A stretch of 58,531 nucleotides of DNA. It comes from a virus. Position 1 is the first letter of the stretch. The number at the start of each line of letters is the position of its first letter. Below, in pieces: positions 1 to 9,615 of this stretch. The notes beneath the pieces are model-generated. The model made no database searches. It had not been told where the DNA came from and worked only from the letters and a program-made list of their open reading frames with translations. The stretch covers positions 1-58,531 of the IMG/VR virus record IMGVR_UViG_3300007760_000015; one strand, 5' to 3'. The translations under genes and the position numbers were made by a program.

Positions 1-176
1 ATAATTTTGTAGATAATGAATTTTTATCGAGAGATTCAATAGCTTTTAGAGAATATTTAAATAAAATATCGCCAGATGTGGATATGACATCTACATACAT
101 AGATTCAGATGGAATTGAGAAGGAGTTTACGGTCCCTATGACCGTTACGTTTCTTTGGCCTGCCGCCGGAGTATAA
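1..176 (+). CDS. C-terminal end of a tail/baseplate protein (partial)
   Basis: The reading frame is open from the left edge (first full codon at 3) and stops with TAA at 174-176. About 57 residues are visible, ending MTVTFLWPAAGV. Its place just before the tape-measure gene and the FLWP ending resemble the C-terminus of gp26-type baseplate hub proteins of T4-like phages; this is recall of the family, not a search. The next frame overlaps its end and seems to continue it after a +1 shift (next entry). The start lies outside the window. Confidence 0.6.
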   Translation, partial: NFVDNEFLSRDSIAFREYLNKISPDVDMTSTYIDSDGIEKEFTVPMTVTFLWPAAGV

Positions 177-375
177 ACCACAACTACACGAAGAAATATT
201 TCAAATAAGCTTTAACTCACAGAGTATGTTCTCATTTTCTGAGGTATACAACATGCCTATATATCTTAGAAAGTTTTACTTTAAAAGGTTACAAAAACAT
301 TACAAAGAACAAGCTGAAGAGATAAAAAAAGCTAACCAAAAAAATAAAAGTAAGCACCCAAATTTCAGAAAATAA
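157..375 (+). CDS. Possible +1-frameshifted extension or gp51-like/tail-chaperone ORF before the tape measure
   Basis: The frame is open from 142 to the TAA at 373-375. It encodes GLPPEYKPQLHEEIFQ followed by a region with FSEVYNMPIYLRKFYFK and a lysine-rich tail. The conserved-looking part begins upstream of the first ATG (226), and no ATG, GTG or TTG lies in frame before it. The upstream gene runs through CTT TGG at 153-158; a +1 slip of the CTT codon to TTT would join it to this frame. A short pair joined by frameshift just before the tape measure is the arrangement of tail-assembly chaperones (lambda G/GT type) in many phages, and T4 has gp26/gp51 at this place. Alternatively translation starts at 226 and gives 49 residues. 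Confidence 0.45.
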   Translation, partial: GLPPEYKPQLHEEIFQISFNSQSMFSFSEVYNMPIYLRKFYFKRLQKHYKEQAEEIKKANQKNKSKHPNFRK

Positions 376-381
376 CATAGT

Positions 382-396
382 TTGATATTTATTATT
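382..396 (+). promoter_or_regulatory. AT-rich TTGATATTTATTATT motif upstream of the tape-measure pair
   Basis: This 15-nt string is identical to 34150-34164, and both copies lie 18-40 nt upstream of a start codon. Related strings (ATATTTATATATGAA) precede genes at 33083, 49537 and 56760. It could be a phage-specific (late or middle) promoter element; its function is inferred only from recurrence and position. Confidence 0.35.
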
Positions 397-433
397 GAAC
401 CAATCCACACAAAAAACCTTATGGAGAATCGAA

Positions 434-625
434 ATGGGTTTATTAGATAAACTTGTAGATAAAATTATCGACAGTGCTAAAAAGAAAAAACAAAGCGCTT
501 CTGTAAAGAGGGCTATTAAAAATAATCCTGCATTAAAAAAAGCTATGGACAATCATCAAAAAGCAGTTGATGTATTAAAAGTCAAAGTAGCTCAAATGGC
601 AAAAGAAAAAGGTATAAAACTCTAA
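434..625 (+). CDS. Small basic protein before the tape measure
   Basis: A 63-residue protein beginning MGLLDKLVDKII. The ATG at 434 is preferred over the upstream ATG at 395 because GGAG at 422-425 is well placed and the hydrophobic/amphipathic start looks native. It is lysine-rich (KKKK, KRAIKNN) and predicted helical. It ends two bases before the tape-measure ATG, so the two are probably translationally coupled. T4 has small baseplate-hub assembly genes (27/28) in this interval, but I do not recognise this sequence. Confidence 0.6.
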   Translation: MGLLDKLVDKIIDSAKKKKQSASVKRAIKNNPALKKAMDNHQKAVDVLKVKVAQMAKEKGIKL

Positions 626-626
626 A

Positions 627-2699
627 ATGGCTACCAAAAAAGATGTAGATAATGCAAAAGCGATAGCAGCTGCTAATAAGGCTGCAGCACAAACAGCCAA
701 AGAACAAGCGGCTCACGAAAAAGACATCGCTAATTATAAAGATAAAACTCTAAGAGCTTCTCTTTCCGCTCGTGGTATTTCCAAAGAAGAATATCTAAAT
801 GCACAAAAAAGAGCTAGAGATGAAGCACTAGTAACCAAACAAAAACAAGACCAAGCTAAGATTGGAAAGACTACAGCAAGTTTAACTCAAAAAATAAATA
901 AGTTATTAGATTCTGGTGCTGGTGCTATATTAAAATCATATAATTTAACTGAACAATTAGAACAATCGCAACAAGCTGCAGTTCTATCTACAGGAGATCT
1001 TCAAAAAGGTTACAATTTAGTTAATGACGCACAACTAGCAGCTGTTGATACAATAAAAGCTGGAACATTTGATGCTAATGGTTTTATGGAGGATTTGGAA
1101 GAACAATTTGAAGGTATGAGTGATGAAGCAAAAGAAGCTTTAGATACTATGAGAGATAGCTTAAAAAGTTTTTCTAAAACAGCAGAAGAGGCTGGAAAGG
1201 GTTTAGAAAATGCTCTAAACATAGACGCAAAAACATTAGATGGTTTAGAGGGTGCAAGGGATAAATTAAAAGAATATTCTGCTATAGCATCAAGCCCAAA
1301 ATTAATGGGCGCTTTTGCTATTGGACTAGCAGTAAAATTTATGACAGATTTTGTTGGGAAAGCCTTAGAGGTTAAACAAAGTTTAGGTGTATCTGCAGTA
1401 GAATCTGCAAGAATAGCTACCAACCTTAAAGCTGCTAGTGTTTCAGCTAAATTATTTGGTGGTAGTGCTGAACAAGCAGAAGCTGCTGTATTCAGTTTAG
1501 AAGAAAATTTTGGTTCACTTGATAATATATCATTAGGTGTATCTACTAAGGTTGGTGCTTTAACAGGACAATTTGGATTGGCTGGTGATAGCGCTGGTAA
1601 ACTTTTAAAATCTTTAGAGGGTGTAAGTGGTGCTTCTTTAGAAACAAATATTGAATTAACAAAAGCTATTGGACAATTAGCTAGGGCTGAGGGTGTATCA
1701 CCAGCAAAAGTATTAAATGATATTGCCGAAGATACAGAAACATTTGCTAAATTCGGAAAAGATGGTGGAAGAAACATAGGACAGGCTGCTGTTCAAGCAA
1801 GAAAGCTCGGTGTTAATATGGCAACTGTTGCTGGTATAGCCGAATCACTACTAAGTTTTGAAGAATCTATAGAAAAACAAATGGAAGCGTCAGTATTACT
1901 TGGTAGACAATTAAATTTAGATAAAGCTAGAGAATTAGCACTTTCAGGTGATTTGGATGGGTTACAAAAAGAGATAGTAAATCAAGTAGGTAGTCAAGCA
2001 GACTTTGAGGCTATGAATGTTGTTCAGAGACAAGCTTTGGCTGATGCTGTAGGAGTTCAAGTTGGTGATTTAGCAAAGATAGTAGCTGGTGATAAGACAT
2101 CTGCTGAATTAGCAAAAGATGCTGCTGCAGAAGAAGAAAAAAGAGTTAGTCTGATGACAAGATTAGCTGAACAAACAGCAAATCTTAATGTTGCTAGTTT
2201 GATAGGACAGGGAATAAATACTGCTATTGCTGCTGTAACTATGACAAGATTGGGAACTGAAGAAGCTATAAATAAGACAAAAGGAAAAGGTATATTATTA
2301 GGTGCAAAAGATTTAGCAAAAAATGCTGGAGGAGCAATTGCCACACTAGCTAAAGGTGCTGGTTCTATATTTTCTTCATTTGGTATGATTCCTTTTGGAA
2401 TTGGTATACCACTTGCTATAGCAGCTGTTGCTAGTATGTACGCATTAGCTAAAAAAGCTAAAGGTAGTGTTCCAAAATTAGAAACTGGTGGTGTTGTTAA
2501 AAAGACTGGTATGGCTGAAGTACATAAAGGTGAAGCATTTTCAGGTACTAAAAACGAAATGGGCTTTGGTGGTACTGATATGACAGCCACCAATAATAAA
2601 ATAAATGAAACCAATAGAAAACTTGGTGTATTAACAGAAAAAATGGAATTTTTATTAACTAAACAAATCAGAGCAACTCAAGATGTTCAAATGGGGTAG
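627..2699 (+). CDS. Tape-measure protein (gp29-like)
   Basis: A 690-residue, alanine-rich, largely helical protein with an N-terminal coiled-coil (residues about 1-110), a long helical body, and glycine/alanine-rich hydrophobic segments near residues 220-245 and 565-620, as in tape-measure proteins that fix tail length and are ejected ahead of the DNA. It lies between chaperone-like small ORFs and baseplate genes, the usual place for gene 29. It is close in size to T4 gp29. Catalytic domains such as lysozyme or peptidase are not evident. The frame is chosen over long antisense ORFs because the neighbours are collinear and codon usage matches. Confidence 0.8.
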   Translation: MATKKDVDNAKAIAAANKAAAQTAKEQAAHEKDIANYKDKTLRASLSARGISKEEYLNAQKRARDEALVTKQKQDQAKIGKTTASLTQKINKLLDSGAGAILKSYNLTEQLEQSQQAAVLSTGDLQKGYNLVNDAQLAAVDTIKAGTFDANGFMEDLEEQFEGMSDEAKEALDTMRDSLKSFSKTAEEAGKGLENALNIDAKTLDGLEGARDKLKEYSAIASSPKLMGAFAIGLAVKFMTDFVGKALEVKQSLGVSAVESARIATNLKAASVSAKLFGGSAEQAEAAVFSLEENFGSLDNISLGVSTKVGALTGQFGLAGDSAGKLLKSLEGVSGASLETNIELTKAIGQLARAEGVSPAKVLNDIAEDTETFAKFGKDGGRNIGQAAVQARKLGVNMATVAGIAESLLSFEESIEKQMEASVLLGRQLNLDKARELALSGDLDGLQKEIVNQVGSQADFEAMNVVQRQALADAVGVQVGDLAKIVAGDKTSAELAKDAAAEEEKRVSLMTRLAEQTANLNVASLIGQGINTAIAAVTMTRLGTEEAINKTKGKGILLGAKDLAKNAGGAIATLAKGAGSIFSSFGMIPFGIGIPLAIAAVASMYALAKKAKGSVPKLETGGVVKKTGMAEVHKGEAFSGTKNEMGFGGTDMTATNNKINETNRKLGVLTEKMEFLLTKQIRATQDVQMG

Positions 2700-2709
2700 G
2701 AGAAAGTAA

Positions 2710-5505
2710 ATGTCATTGGTAGATTTATTATCAGATCTTGAAAAATTTAAGTATAATCAAACATCTCCAGATAAGATAGATTCACAAATTGAAAAGGGAG
2801 TAGATAATTTCCCAAATACTGATGCGTCAGGTTTTACACCTAAAACTGATTTAGAATCTTTATACCATAAAGTAAAGGAAGGTAATGTTGGAGATAAATG
2901 GCCAGGAGCAGCTCCGTCTTATGAGAAGAATAGATTTGAAACCTTTGATCATTATGAAATTCCAAAAAAATATAAATCAAAATTAGTATTAAAGGGTGAT
3001 GGGTTTTATAGTACTTGGGAAGATACTCCTCAATTTACAAGTCCGTTTATGGAGACGCCATCCGACTATATTAGTAAATATTCTCAACCACATACGCCAA
3101 GTTTAACGTTTACAGTACCATCAGTTAAATCTAGTATGGATGGTGGACTAACTAATGTAGGAGATATACCAGAACAAACTTTTGGGGGTCCGCCACCATT
3201 AGGAAATAGAGATGCACTTGGCGCACATGGTTATCCATTTATGATTGTACCGATTAGTACTTTTACAAGTAGATATTCAACAAAATATAATTCATTAACA
3301 TTTAAAGTTAAACAATTTTCTATAAATGATCAATTCGGATACTCATTTAAGAACGAGCATATTCCACGTGCACATAATTTCAAAGACGCAATTACAAAAT
3401 TGAATCACGATACTCATTATTCAAAAATTTCTATAACTTGGGATTTGGATAATGGGATTACTTCAAACCATATACCTAATTATGTGAATAGAAATGGTGC
3501 GATTGGTGAAATAGATGGGAAATGGCCCAATATAATTAAACCGGCTAATATATTTCCAAATCATCAATTAACTACAAATTTTTCATCTGAATCACAAACT
3601 CATCAAATACCAACTAATGTTTGGGATACAAAAAATGAAATGCCGGTGAGGGGCGGTAACTCATATTCATTTATAGATGATTTTAGCACCGCTGAATTAA
3701 AATCTGATAAGTATCTAGATACGATAAATGAGAAATTTAAATTCGGAAAATCCATAGATGGGAAAACATTTCTGAAAGTTCCTGGTGGAATTAGTGAAAA
3801 TGGTGTTCTAATAGAGAAATCTTTCAGAGAAGTTTCAGATCCACATAATATCGCAAGCTTTAGGCAACCATTTATATTAAGACCAATTCCAACTGAAGAT
3901 AAAGATATTCCTGGAAACGGTAGATGGGGATTTGATCCAACGCCCGTCCCTCCGGAAAACGGTGGATTTTTAGGTGAAGCTGCTTCTGAATTCATAGGTG
4001 GGTTCTTTAGAGGCGCTCCTACATTTACTGGGTTGGTTGAAAGAAATTTAGTAGATAAAGTAAGGATTGGTAAATTCTTATTAACTCCTGCTGGTATAGG
4101 GTTTATTGGAAAACAATTTGTTTTGCAAGCGCTTAATCCTACATTAGAAAGTAAGATTTATAATCCACTGTCATCTTTAAGTTTAGTTGGAGGTGGAGAT
4201 GTATTTAACTCAATCGGCGATATGGTTAGAGGTGATGGATTTGATGCAAGTGGAATTGCTAGTGCGTTAGGTGAGATGATTGCAACAGCTGCTCTACCAA
4301 TAGGACATCCAGAACGCCATTTTGGTGGTGGTAGATATGAAGATTTTGTTCCACTTAAAACTTTACCGGACTTTATTAAGGATAAGTTTCCAGGTGACAT
4401 GCAATCGATATTAGGAGGACTAGATTTTTCAAAACCTAATTTAGCTTTTGGTAGTAGAATAGGGATGCAGAGTAATCCTGAAATCATAAAGAAAACTACA
4501 ATAAATTTAGGTTGGGCTGGAAGTTATACAGTAGGAGGATCAGATTTAAAAACAAGCCTCTTAGTTACCAATCCAAATAAGTATCTATTTCCAATATCAT
4601 CTGCTCCTAAATCAATACATAAGGGAACACCATCCTTTACAGGAACAGTGGATTTAGCTGATACAAACGCTACTAATATTACGACTAAAAAGGGCGGAAC
4701 ATTTAATAAGGAAACATCTGTAGGTGGATTGGTAACAAAACATGCAACTTTAAGTTATGCTGAATTGAATAAAATCAATGTATATGATGATAGGACTGGA
4801 AAACACATCCAAACACCACATGAATTAAATCATCGGAAAACTGTAAATGGGGAATCCACTTTGGAAGGTGATGATATAATAGAGAAGAGAAGCTCGGGTT
4901 GGAGTATAAATGCTGGTATAAACGGAAAAGATAAAATAAACTCATTAAAGTATGGAAATGATTACGATGATATTTCAGGACACGACTTCATAAAATTCAG
5001 ATTCAAAGATGTAATAAATAATAAATACATTATATTCAGAGCCATCATAGAAGGAATTTCAGATAGTATTAATCCTGAATATGGTGAGGAAAAGTATGTT
5101 GGTCGTCCTGATAAAGTGTATGTATATCAAGGCGCAAGTAGAGAAATAAGTTTTACATTTAAAATATTTCCTAAATCAAAGCAAGAACTTCCAATACTAA
5201 TTGAAAAAATGAATTATTTAATTGGATTATGTTATCCTACATATACGGAATCAGAGCGAATGGTAACACCATTTATAGAATTAACAATAGGTGATATGTT
5301 TGTTAATACTCCTGGATTACTTTCTTCTTTATCAATGACTGTTGAAGATACATCTCCGTGGGAAATAGAAGAAGAAAAACAATTTCCACATTACATAACT
5401 GCACAATGTTCATTTAAACATATTGGTCAATATAAATTACATAGCCTTGGAAAACATTATGATTATAAAGATATACCTGATCAACTTACAATTGAGGGTC
5501 AATAA
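2710..5505 (+). CDS. Large baseplate protein with gp48/gp54-like C-terminal domain
   Basis: A 931-residue protein with a clear ribosome site (GTAGGAGAAAGTAA before ATG 2710). The C-terminal ~200 residues contain FKDVINNKYIIFRAII, YVGRPDKVYVYQG, REISFTFKIFPKSKQEL, GLCYPTY and GDMFVNTPGLLSSLS. This pattern is shared, as far as I recall, by the baseplate proteins that start the tail tube in T4-like phages (gp48/gp54). The N-terminal 600 residues are rich in G, P, N and S and have no motif I recognise. The position right after the tape measure matches T4 order 29-48-54. Family assignment is moderate; a structural role is likely. It overlaps the next gene by one base (TAATG). Confidence 0.6.
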   Translation: MSLVDLLSDLEKFKYNQTSPDKIDSQIEKGVDNFPNTDASGFTPKTDLESLYHKVKEGNVGDKWPGAAPSYEKNRFETFDHYEIPKKYKSKLVLKGDGFYSTWEDTPQFTSPFMETPSDYISKYSQPHTPSLTFTVPSVKSSMDGGLTNVGDIPEQTFGGPPPLGNRDALGAHGYPFMIVPISTFTSRYSTKYNSLTFKVKQFSINDQFGYSFKNEHIPRAHNFKDAITKLNHDTHYSKISITWDLDNGITSNHIPNYVNRNGAIGEIDGKWPNIIKPANIFPNHQLTTNFSSESQTHQIPTNVWDTKNEMPVRGGNSYSFIDDFSTAELKSDKYLDTINEKFKFGKSIDGKTFLKVPGGISENGVLIEKSFREVSDPHNIASFRQPFILRPIPTEDKDIPGNGRWGFDPTPVPPENGGFLGEAASEFIGGFFRGAPTFTGLVERNLVDKVRIGKFLLTPAGIGFIGKQFVLQALNPTLESKIYNPLSSLSLVGGGDVFNSIGDMVRGDGFDASGIASALGEMIATAALPIGHPERHFGGGRYEDFVPLKTLPDFIKDKFPGDMQSILGGLDFSKPNLAFGSRIGMQSNPEIIKKTTINLGWAGSYTVGGSDLKTSLLVTNPNKYLFPISSAPKSIHKGTPSFTGTVDLADTNATNITTKKGGTFNKETSVGGLVTKHATLSYAELNKINVYDDRTGKHIQTPHELNHRKTVNGESTLEGDDIIEKRSSGWSINAGINGKDKINSLKYGNDYDDISGHDFIKFRFKDVINNKYIIFRAIIEGISDSINPEYGEEKYVGRPDKVYVYQGASREISFTFKIFPKSKQELPILIEKMNYLIGLCYPTYTESERMVTPFIELTIGDMFVNTPGLLSSLSMTVEDTSPWEIEEEKQFPHYITAQCSFKHIGQYKLHSLGKHYDYKDIPDQLTIEGQ

Positions 5506-5798
5506 TGAGATATAAAACTGCAAAACAAAAACGTGACAATAATGGTAATAGATATTTTGCACCAACTACTGTTCCAAATATACCAATAAAGGATAGTGAT
5601 ATATTTGTTTATCCGATTTATGGTGATAGGTTTGATACTCTTGCTCAAAGATATTATAATGATTCTAACCTTTGGTGGATAATTGCAAAGGCTAATGAAA
5701 TTGGTAAAGGTCAAATAGGTTTATCACCTGATAAAAAAGTAAGAATACCTACAGTTATAGAAGATATATTGGAATCTGTTAATAGAAGTAATAGTTAA
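5505..5798 (+). CDS. Baseplate wedge gp53-like protein with LysM-type fold
   Basis: A 97-residue protein. The core YGDRFDTLAQRYYNDSNLWW followed by IIAKANEI is the classic LysM-like phage module found in T4 gp53 and tail protein X, which binds the tail tube or baseplate rather than peptidoglycan in assembled tails. The start overlaps the stop of the upstream baseplate gene, so coupled translation is likely. The length is shorter than T4 gp53 (about 196 residues), so only the LysM core is kept. Confidence 0.7.
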   Translation: MRYKTAKQKRDNNGNRYFAPTTVPNIPIKDSDIFVYPIYGDRFDTLAQRYYNDSNLWWIIAKANEIGKGQIGLSPDKKVRIPTVIEDILESVNRSNS

Positions 5799-5800
5799 AA

Positions 5801-8800
5801 ATGATAGTAAGTTATATAGATAAAAAAATTCAAGAAACTTTGAAAGCTAGAGAACGTGCATTTGCTCGTAAGGGTCAAAGTAGCGGAGAAGCTAAATCTG
5901 ATGATATATCATTTTCGGATATAATGTCACGTACTGTTTATATTAGAATGGCGTCTAATAAAGAGAATAGTGAATTTAATGTTATGTTAGATGGGGGTAC
6001 GGAAGTTTCAGCTAATGTAAGATATAGAATAAATGAAAAAGGTGATGTAGAAGCTTATACAAATACTCCATCTACCAGAAAAGGTTATGGTTTTAAAGAT
6101 GATGGAACAGGAGCTTATCGTGGAACTCAAAGTATGGGAATTAGACCAATAGCAGGAATAAAAGATATTTCAGTTGAATATAAAGGTGGTTATAAAGCGA
6201 TTAGAAAGGCTACAATTAATTGGTCTGTTGGATCCATTGAAGATTTGGATAGACTTACACCACACTTTTTAACCATTGGTCAAACTATAGCATTAGAGTG
6301 GGGATGGCAAAAATCTAATAAAAAAGATACTAATGTGGGTAATTTTATTACAATTAAAAATGTAGATGGTAATAATGTAATAGATGTAAATAGTGACTTA
6401 TTTGATAATCCAATACCAACTCTTATTTCAAAGGGTGGTGATTATGATGCAATGGGTGGAATAATATCCAATTTTGAATATAAATTAAGAGAAGATGGTG
6501 GATTTGATTGTGTTACTTATATAACTTCTTTAGGGGGTAGTTTATTTAAAAAATCTATGGATAAAGAGGGGGAAATTGGATTAGGCGCTGTATATGATAA
6601 AGATGCAATAGTTTTACAAGATGAAGAAGATATTGAGAATATGGGCGGATTTAAAAAATCAGATTTTGATGGTCTCTTACATGGAATTCTAAATTTGAAA
6701 AATATAGTTTCAGATTCATTTGCTCGACATTCTGGTAGTAAAGAAATGGGAGGTACATTAATACATTCAAGTGAAAAAGATAAATATAGTATAAGAACAA
6801 AATATAATCATAATTTAATTAGAATCGCAGTAAATTATACAAATGTTCATTATTTTGTAAGATGGGGTTGGTTTGAGGATAATATTTTAACGAAGTATTT
6901 ATCTTTAATTGATGATAAAAAATTGACATTGACATTTAGAAGTATAGAGTTAGATGAATCAGGTAAATATAAATCCTGTTATATTTCAAATAATAAAAAG
7001 AATTTAGTTCCTATCGACCCACTTAAATTTATTTTGTTTGGTCAAAATCCGTCTGGTGGTAATTTAGCTTTTACAGGTGAAATTAAAAAGGAGGAAAAGA
7101 AAAATATAATTAAAATATTTGATAAGCTTGCGACATCAAAAGAGTTTCATAAGTTTTCTGTTGAAGAAAATGATAACATAGGACAGATCAGAAACATATA
7201 TGTTAATATAACAGAAATTCAGAAAGCGTTTGGTATAGAGAAAAATATATCCAATGAAAAATATGGATATGTTGATCAAAATAAAGTTAAACCTCCATCA
7301 ACAATAGAGGCTGGATTGAATAGTTTGTTGAAATCAATTGAATCAAATTTTTATAATCAATGGAAGTTTAATATAGTTTTAGATACAAATAATACTAAAA
7401 ATTTAAAGATAGTTGATGAAAACTATGTATCTCCTGGAGATGAAAATAATGGTGAAATAATTTATAGTAAGTTTGATGATGTTGGGAAAATGTCGTCCAA
7501 TGGAATTTATAAATTTCCATCGTTTAATGTTGGTAGTATAGTGAAAGGTCAAGATTTATCATTTAAAATTCCAGACTCAATGGCTGTTACTGCTATGTAT
7601 GGTTCATCTAATGAAAAAAGTTTCGCATCTGAAGAATACTCTAAATACAATAAATTAATGTTAATAAATAAGAAATTTGATTCAACTAAAGACAATGAGA
7701 TGGATAATTTATCTGTAGCTTATTTAAAACATAATGAGATTGGAAATATTCGAGCGGAAGAGAATAAAAAAATTACTGCCGAAGGTGGTTGGAGAAGGGG
7801 TAGGAGTTGGTTAAGATATATTAAAACATCTATAAAGAAAAATGAATCTGATGCTGTAAAAATGAGTCTTAAAGATGATAGAAATTGGTCTTATGAAAAT
7901 GGAACATTTACTCTAACGTCTGATAACAGTGATGCTGTTATGACAAGCGATAACTATTATATTTATGATGAAGATAATTTTCATATTGTAATGAAACCAA
8001 AAGCTGCTCAAGCAGTTCGTGACTTTTTTAACTCACCAAAGGAAGGATCTAAATATTTAAGTACTTTTTTTTTAATTCCAGCTGAACTTTCTTTAGAAGT
8101 TGATGGTATAGGTGGAATTCAACCTGGAAATATATGCCAAACTGATTATATCCAAAAAAAGTATAATGAAAATGTGGAAGTTGATGGAAATTCATACGGT
8201 CCTTTAACATTTTTCCAAATATTTGGTATAGATCAAAAAGTAGATGGTTCAGGCTGGACTACATCATTGAGTACAAAGATGAGAGTGAATACACATTCGA
8301 TGGGAAAAGTAGAAGAATTTTTTATTTTAGAATATTTAAGTACATTAAGCGATAGATCTTTTGATCAAAGCGGTGATACTTCTGTAGAAGTGGATTATAA
8401 CGAATTAGATGAAGAAGAGAAAGAAGAATATAAAATAGTTGTAGGCGCGGCGGCAGGGTTTTCTGGTGAAACAGAAACTTTTGTGATACCTCAAACGGGG
8501 GAAAAAGTTGAGATTGAACCATTATTAAAAAGTGATGCAGATGTAAATGCTGTTATAAATGAAGAATCAAAGGGTGAAGTAAGCAATGTTCAAAGTGATG
8601 TTGAACGTAAAAAGGATGTTCAAAAAGAAAAGGTGGTAAATACGATAACGGATGATGAAGTAGAATATATAACAGATGAAATCTTTGAAGCGATAGATTA
8701 TTGGATGGGGACAGATGAGAAAAGATTATGGGCCGCGTTAGATAAGATAGGAGATAATAGAGATATGGCAAATGCAGTTAATTCCAAATTTGATGAGAAG

Positions 8801-8899
8801 TATAATATTGATAATAAGGAAGATTTAAGAGAGTTTCTTGCTGATGATTTGTCAGGTGATGATGAAGAAAAAGCTTTTGCATATTTTGGGTTTAAATAA
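5801..8899 (+). CDS. Large baseplate hub-like structural protein with annexin-like C-terminus
   Basis: A 1032-residue protein. The segment IKDISVEYKGGYKAIRKATI followed by NW, DRLTPHFLTIGQTIALEWGW (around residues 115-170) resembles the tail-tube-like domains of baseplate hub proteins (gp27-type), where an LxWGW motif is common. The middle has long beta-rich stretches. The final ~75 residues (WMGTDEKRLWAALDKIGDN ... LREFLADDLSGDDEEKAF) look like one annexin-type repeat (GTDE...AL ... LSGD), a module seen in some bacterial surface and contractile-system proteins. A hub role is inferred from position and the WGW segment; the annexin comparison is by eye. Confidence 0.55.
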   Translation: MIVSYIDKKIQETLKARERAFARKGQSSGEAKSDDISFSDIMSRTVYIRMASNKENSEFNVMLDGGTEVSANVRYRINEKGDVEAYTNTPSTRKGYGFKDDGTGAYRGTQSMGIRPIAGIKDISVEYKGGYKAIRKATINWSVGSIEDLDRLTPHFLTIGQTIALEWGWQKSNKKDTNVGNFITIKNVDGNNVIDVNSDLFDNPIPTLISKGGDYDAMGGIISNFEYKLREDGGFDCVTYITSLGGSLFKKSMDKEGEIGLGAVYDKDAIVLQDEEDIENMGGFKKSDFDGLLHGILNLKNIVSDSFARHSGSKEMGGTLIHSSEKDKYSIRTKYNHNLIRIAVNYTNVHYFVRWGWFEDNILTKYLSLIDDKKLTLTFRSIELDESGKYKSCYISNNKKNLVPIDPLKFILFGQNPSGGNLAFTGEIKKEEKKNIIKIFDKLATSKEFHKFSVEENDNIGQIRNIYVNITEIQKAFGIEKNISNEKYGYVDQNKVKPPSTIEAGLNSLLKSIESNFYNQWKFNIVLDTNNTKNLKIVDENYVSPGDENNGEIIYSKFDDVGKMSSNGIYKFPSFNVGSIVKGQDLSFKIPDSMAVTAMYGSSNEKSFASEEYSKYNKLMLINKKFDSTKDNEMDNLSVAYLKHNEIGNIRAEENKKITAEGGWRRGRSWLRYIKTSIKKNESDAVKMSLKDDRNWSYENGTFTLTSDNSDAVMTSDNYYIYDEDNFHIVMKPKAAQAVRDFFNSPKEGSKYLSTFFLIPAELSLEVDGIGGIQPGNICQTDYIQKKYNENVEVDGNSYGPLTFFQIFGIDQKVDGSGWTTSLSTKMRVNTHSMGKVEEFFILEYLSTLSDRSFDQSGDTSVEVDYNELDEEEKEEYKIVVGAAAGFSGETETFVIPQTGEKVEIEPLLKSDADVNAVINEESKGEVSNVQSDVERKKDVQKEKVVNTITDDEVEYITDEIFEAIDYWMGTDEKRLWAALDKIGDNRDMANAVNSKFDEKYNIDNKEDLREFLADDLSGDDEEKAFAYFGFK

Positions 8900-8910
8900 G
8901 AGAAAGTAAG

Positions 8911-9573
8911 ATGCCAAAAGATACAATAAACGAACAAAAATTAGATAAAATAATGGAAGCCCGTAGGACTAACCAACCTGTTTTTAATTATAGAATTAAA
9001 AATATAGTTGAGCGGACTGATAGAGTAGTGAAGAATCAAATTGTTTCCAAAGGAGAGTTTAAAGATGAGAGAGGTCGGTTGGTCAAAGATGGTACTGTTT
9101 ATCATATTCATTATACAAAAGATTTGAAAGAATACTTTATGACTGGTGAGAAGCATGGATTCTTGAGCAAACTTATTTATCCAATAAAGAAGATTACAGA
9201 GTTTGGTTTGTATAATAAATTAAATGGTCAACAGCCACTTACTCTTAAAGGAGAAACAATAAAGCCTACAGAAGAAGATTATAAGAGAGGATTTTATAAA
9301 CGACATTTTGTGATAAAGGCAAACGATGATTCATCAATACCATTTGAAATAAATCGTGGTCATCTTGATACATCACCATTGTATAAGTATGTATCTTTAA
9401 AGTGGTATATTAAAGGGAATAAGGATAAAATTAAAGAACAAAATAATAGCCAAAAGAAAATTGCAAGTAAAGTAATTTCCAATGTTGGTAAGTTATTACC
9501 AGATTTTCAGTTTTTTAAATTTGAAGAAAATTTATCACCTAAAGAATTAGTTGAAAAAAAATTGGGTTTATGA
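8911..9573 (+). CDS. Conserved-looking structural protein of unknown function
   Basis: A 220-residue soluble protein beginning MPKDTINEQKLDKIMEARRT, with SD GAGAAAG just upstream. It closes the baseplate block, 11 nt after the hub-like gene, so it is probably co-transcribed and virion-associated. There is a basic C-terminus and no signal peptide, transmembrane segment or catalytic motif that I can recognise. Confidence 0.6.
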   Translation: MPKDTINEQKLDKIMEARRTNQPVFNYRIKNIVERTDRVVKNQIVSKGEFKDERGRLVKDGTVYHIHYTKDLKEYFMTGEKHGFLSKLIYPIKKITEFGLYNKLNGQQPLTLKGETIKPTEEDYKRGFYKRHFVIKANDDSSIPFEINRGHLDTSPLYKYVSLKWYIKGNKDKIKEQNNSQKKIASKVISNVGKLLPDFQFFKFEENLSPKELVEKKLGL

Positions 9574-9615
9574 GATTTAATTAGATATATATAATAAATA
9601 AAGAGGTTATAAAAT

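Noticed and set aside
1010-1777. 255-residue minus-strand ORF inside the tape-measure gene
   Set aside because: It is antisense to a well-supported gene, rich in S, A and P as expected for the complement of an alanine-rich coding sequence, and no ribosome site or neighbours support it.
2057-2614. 185-residue minus-strand ORF
   Set aside because: Same reason: shadow of the tape-measure gene.
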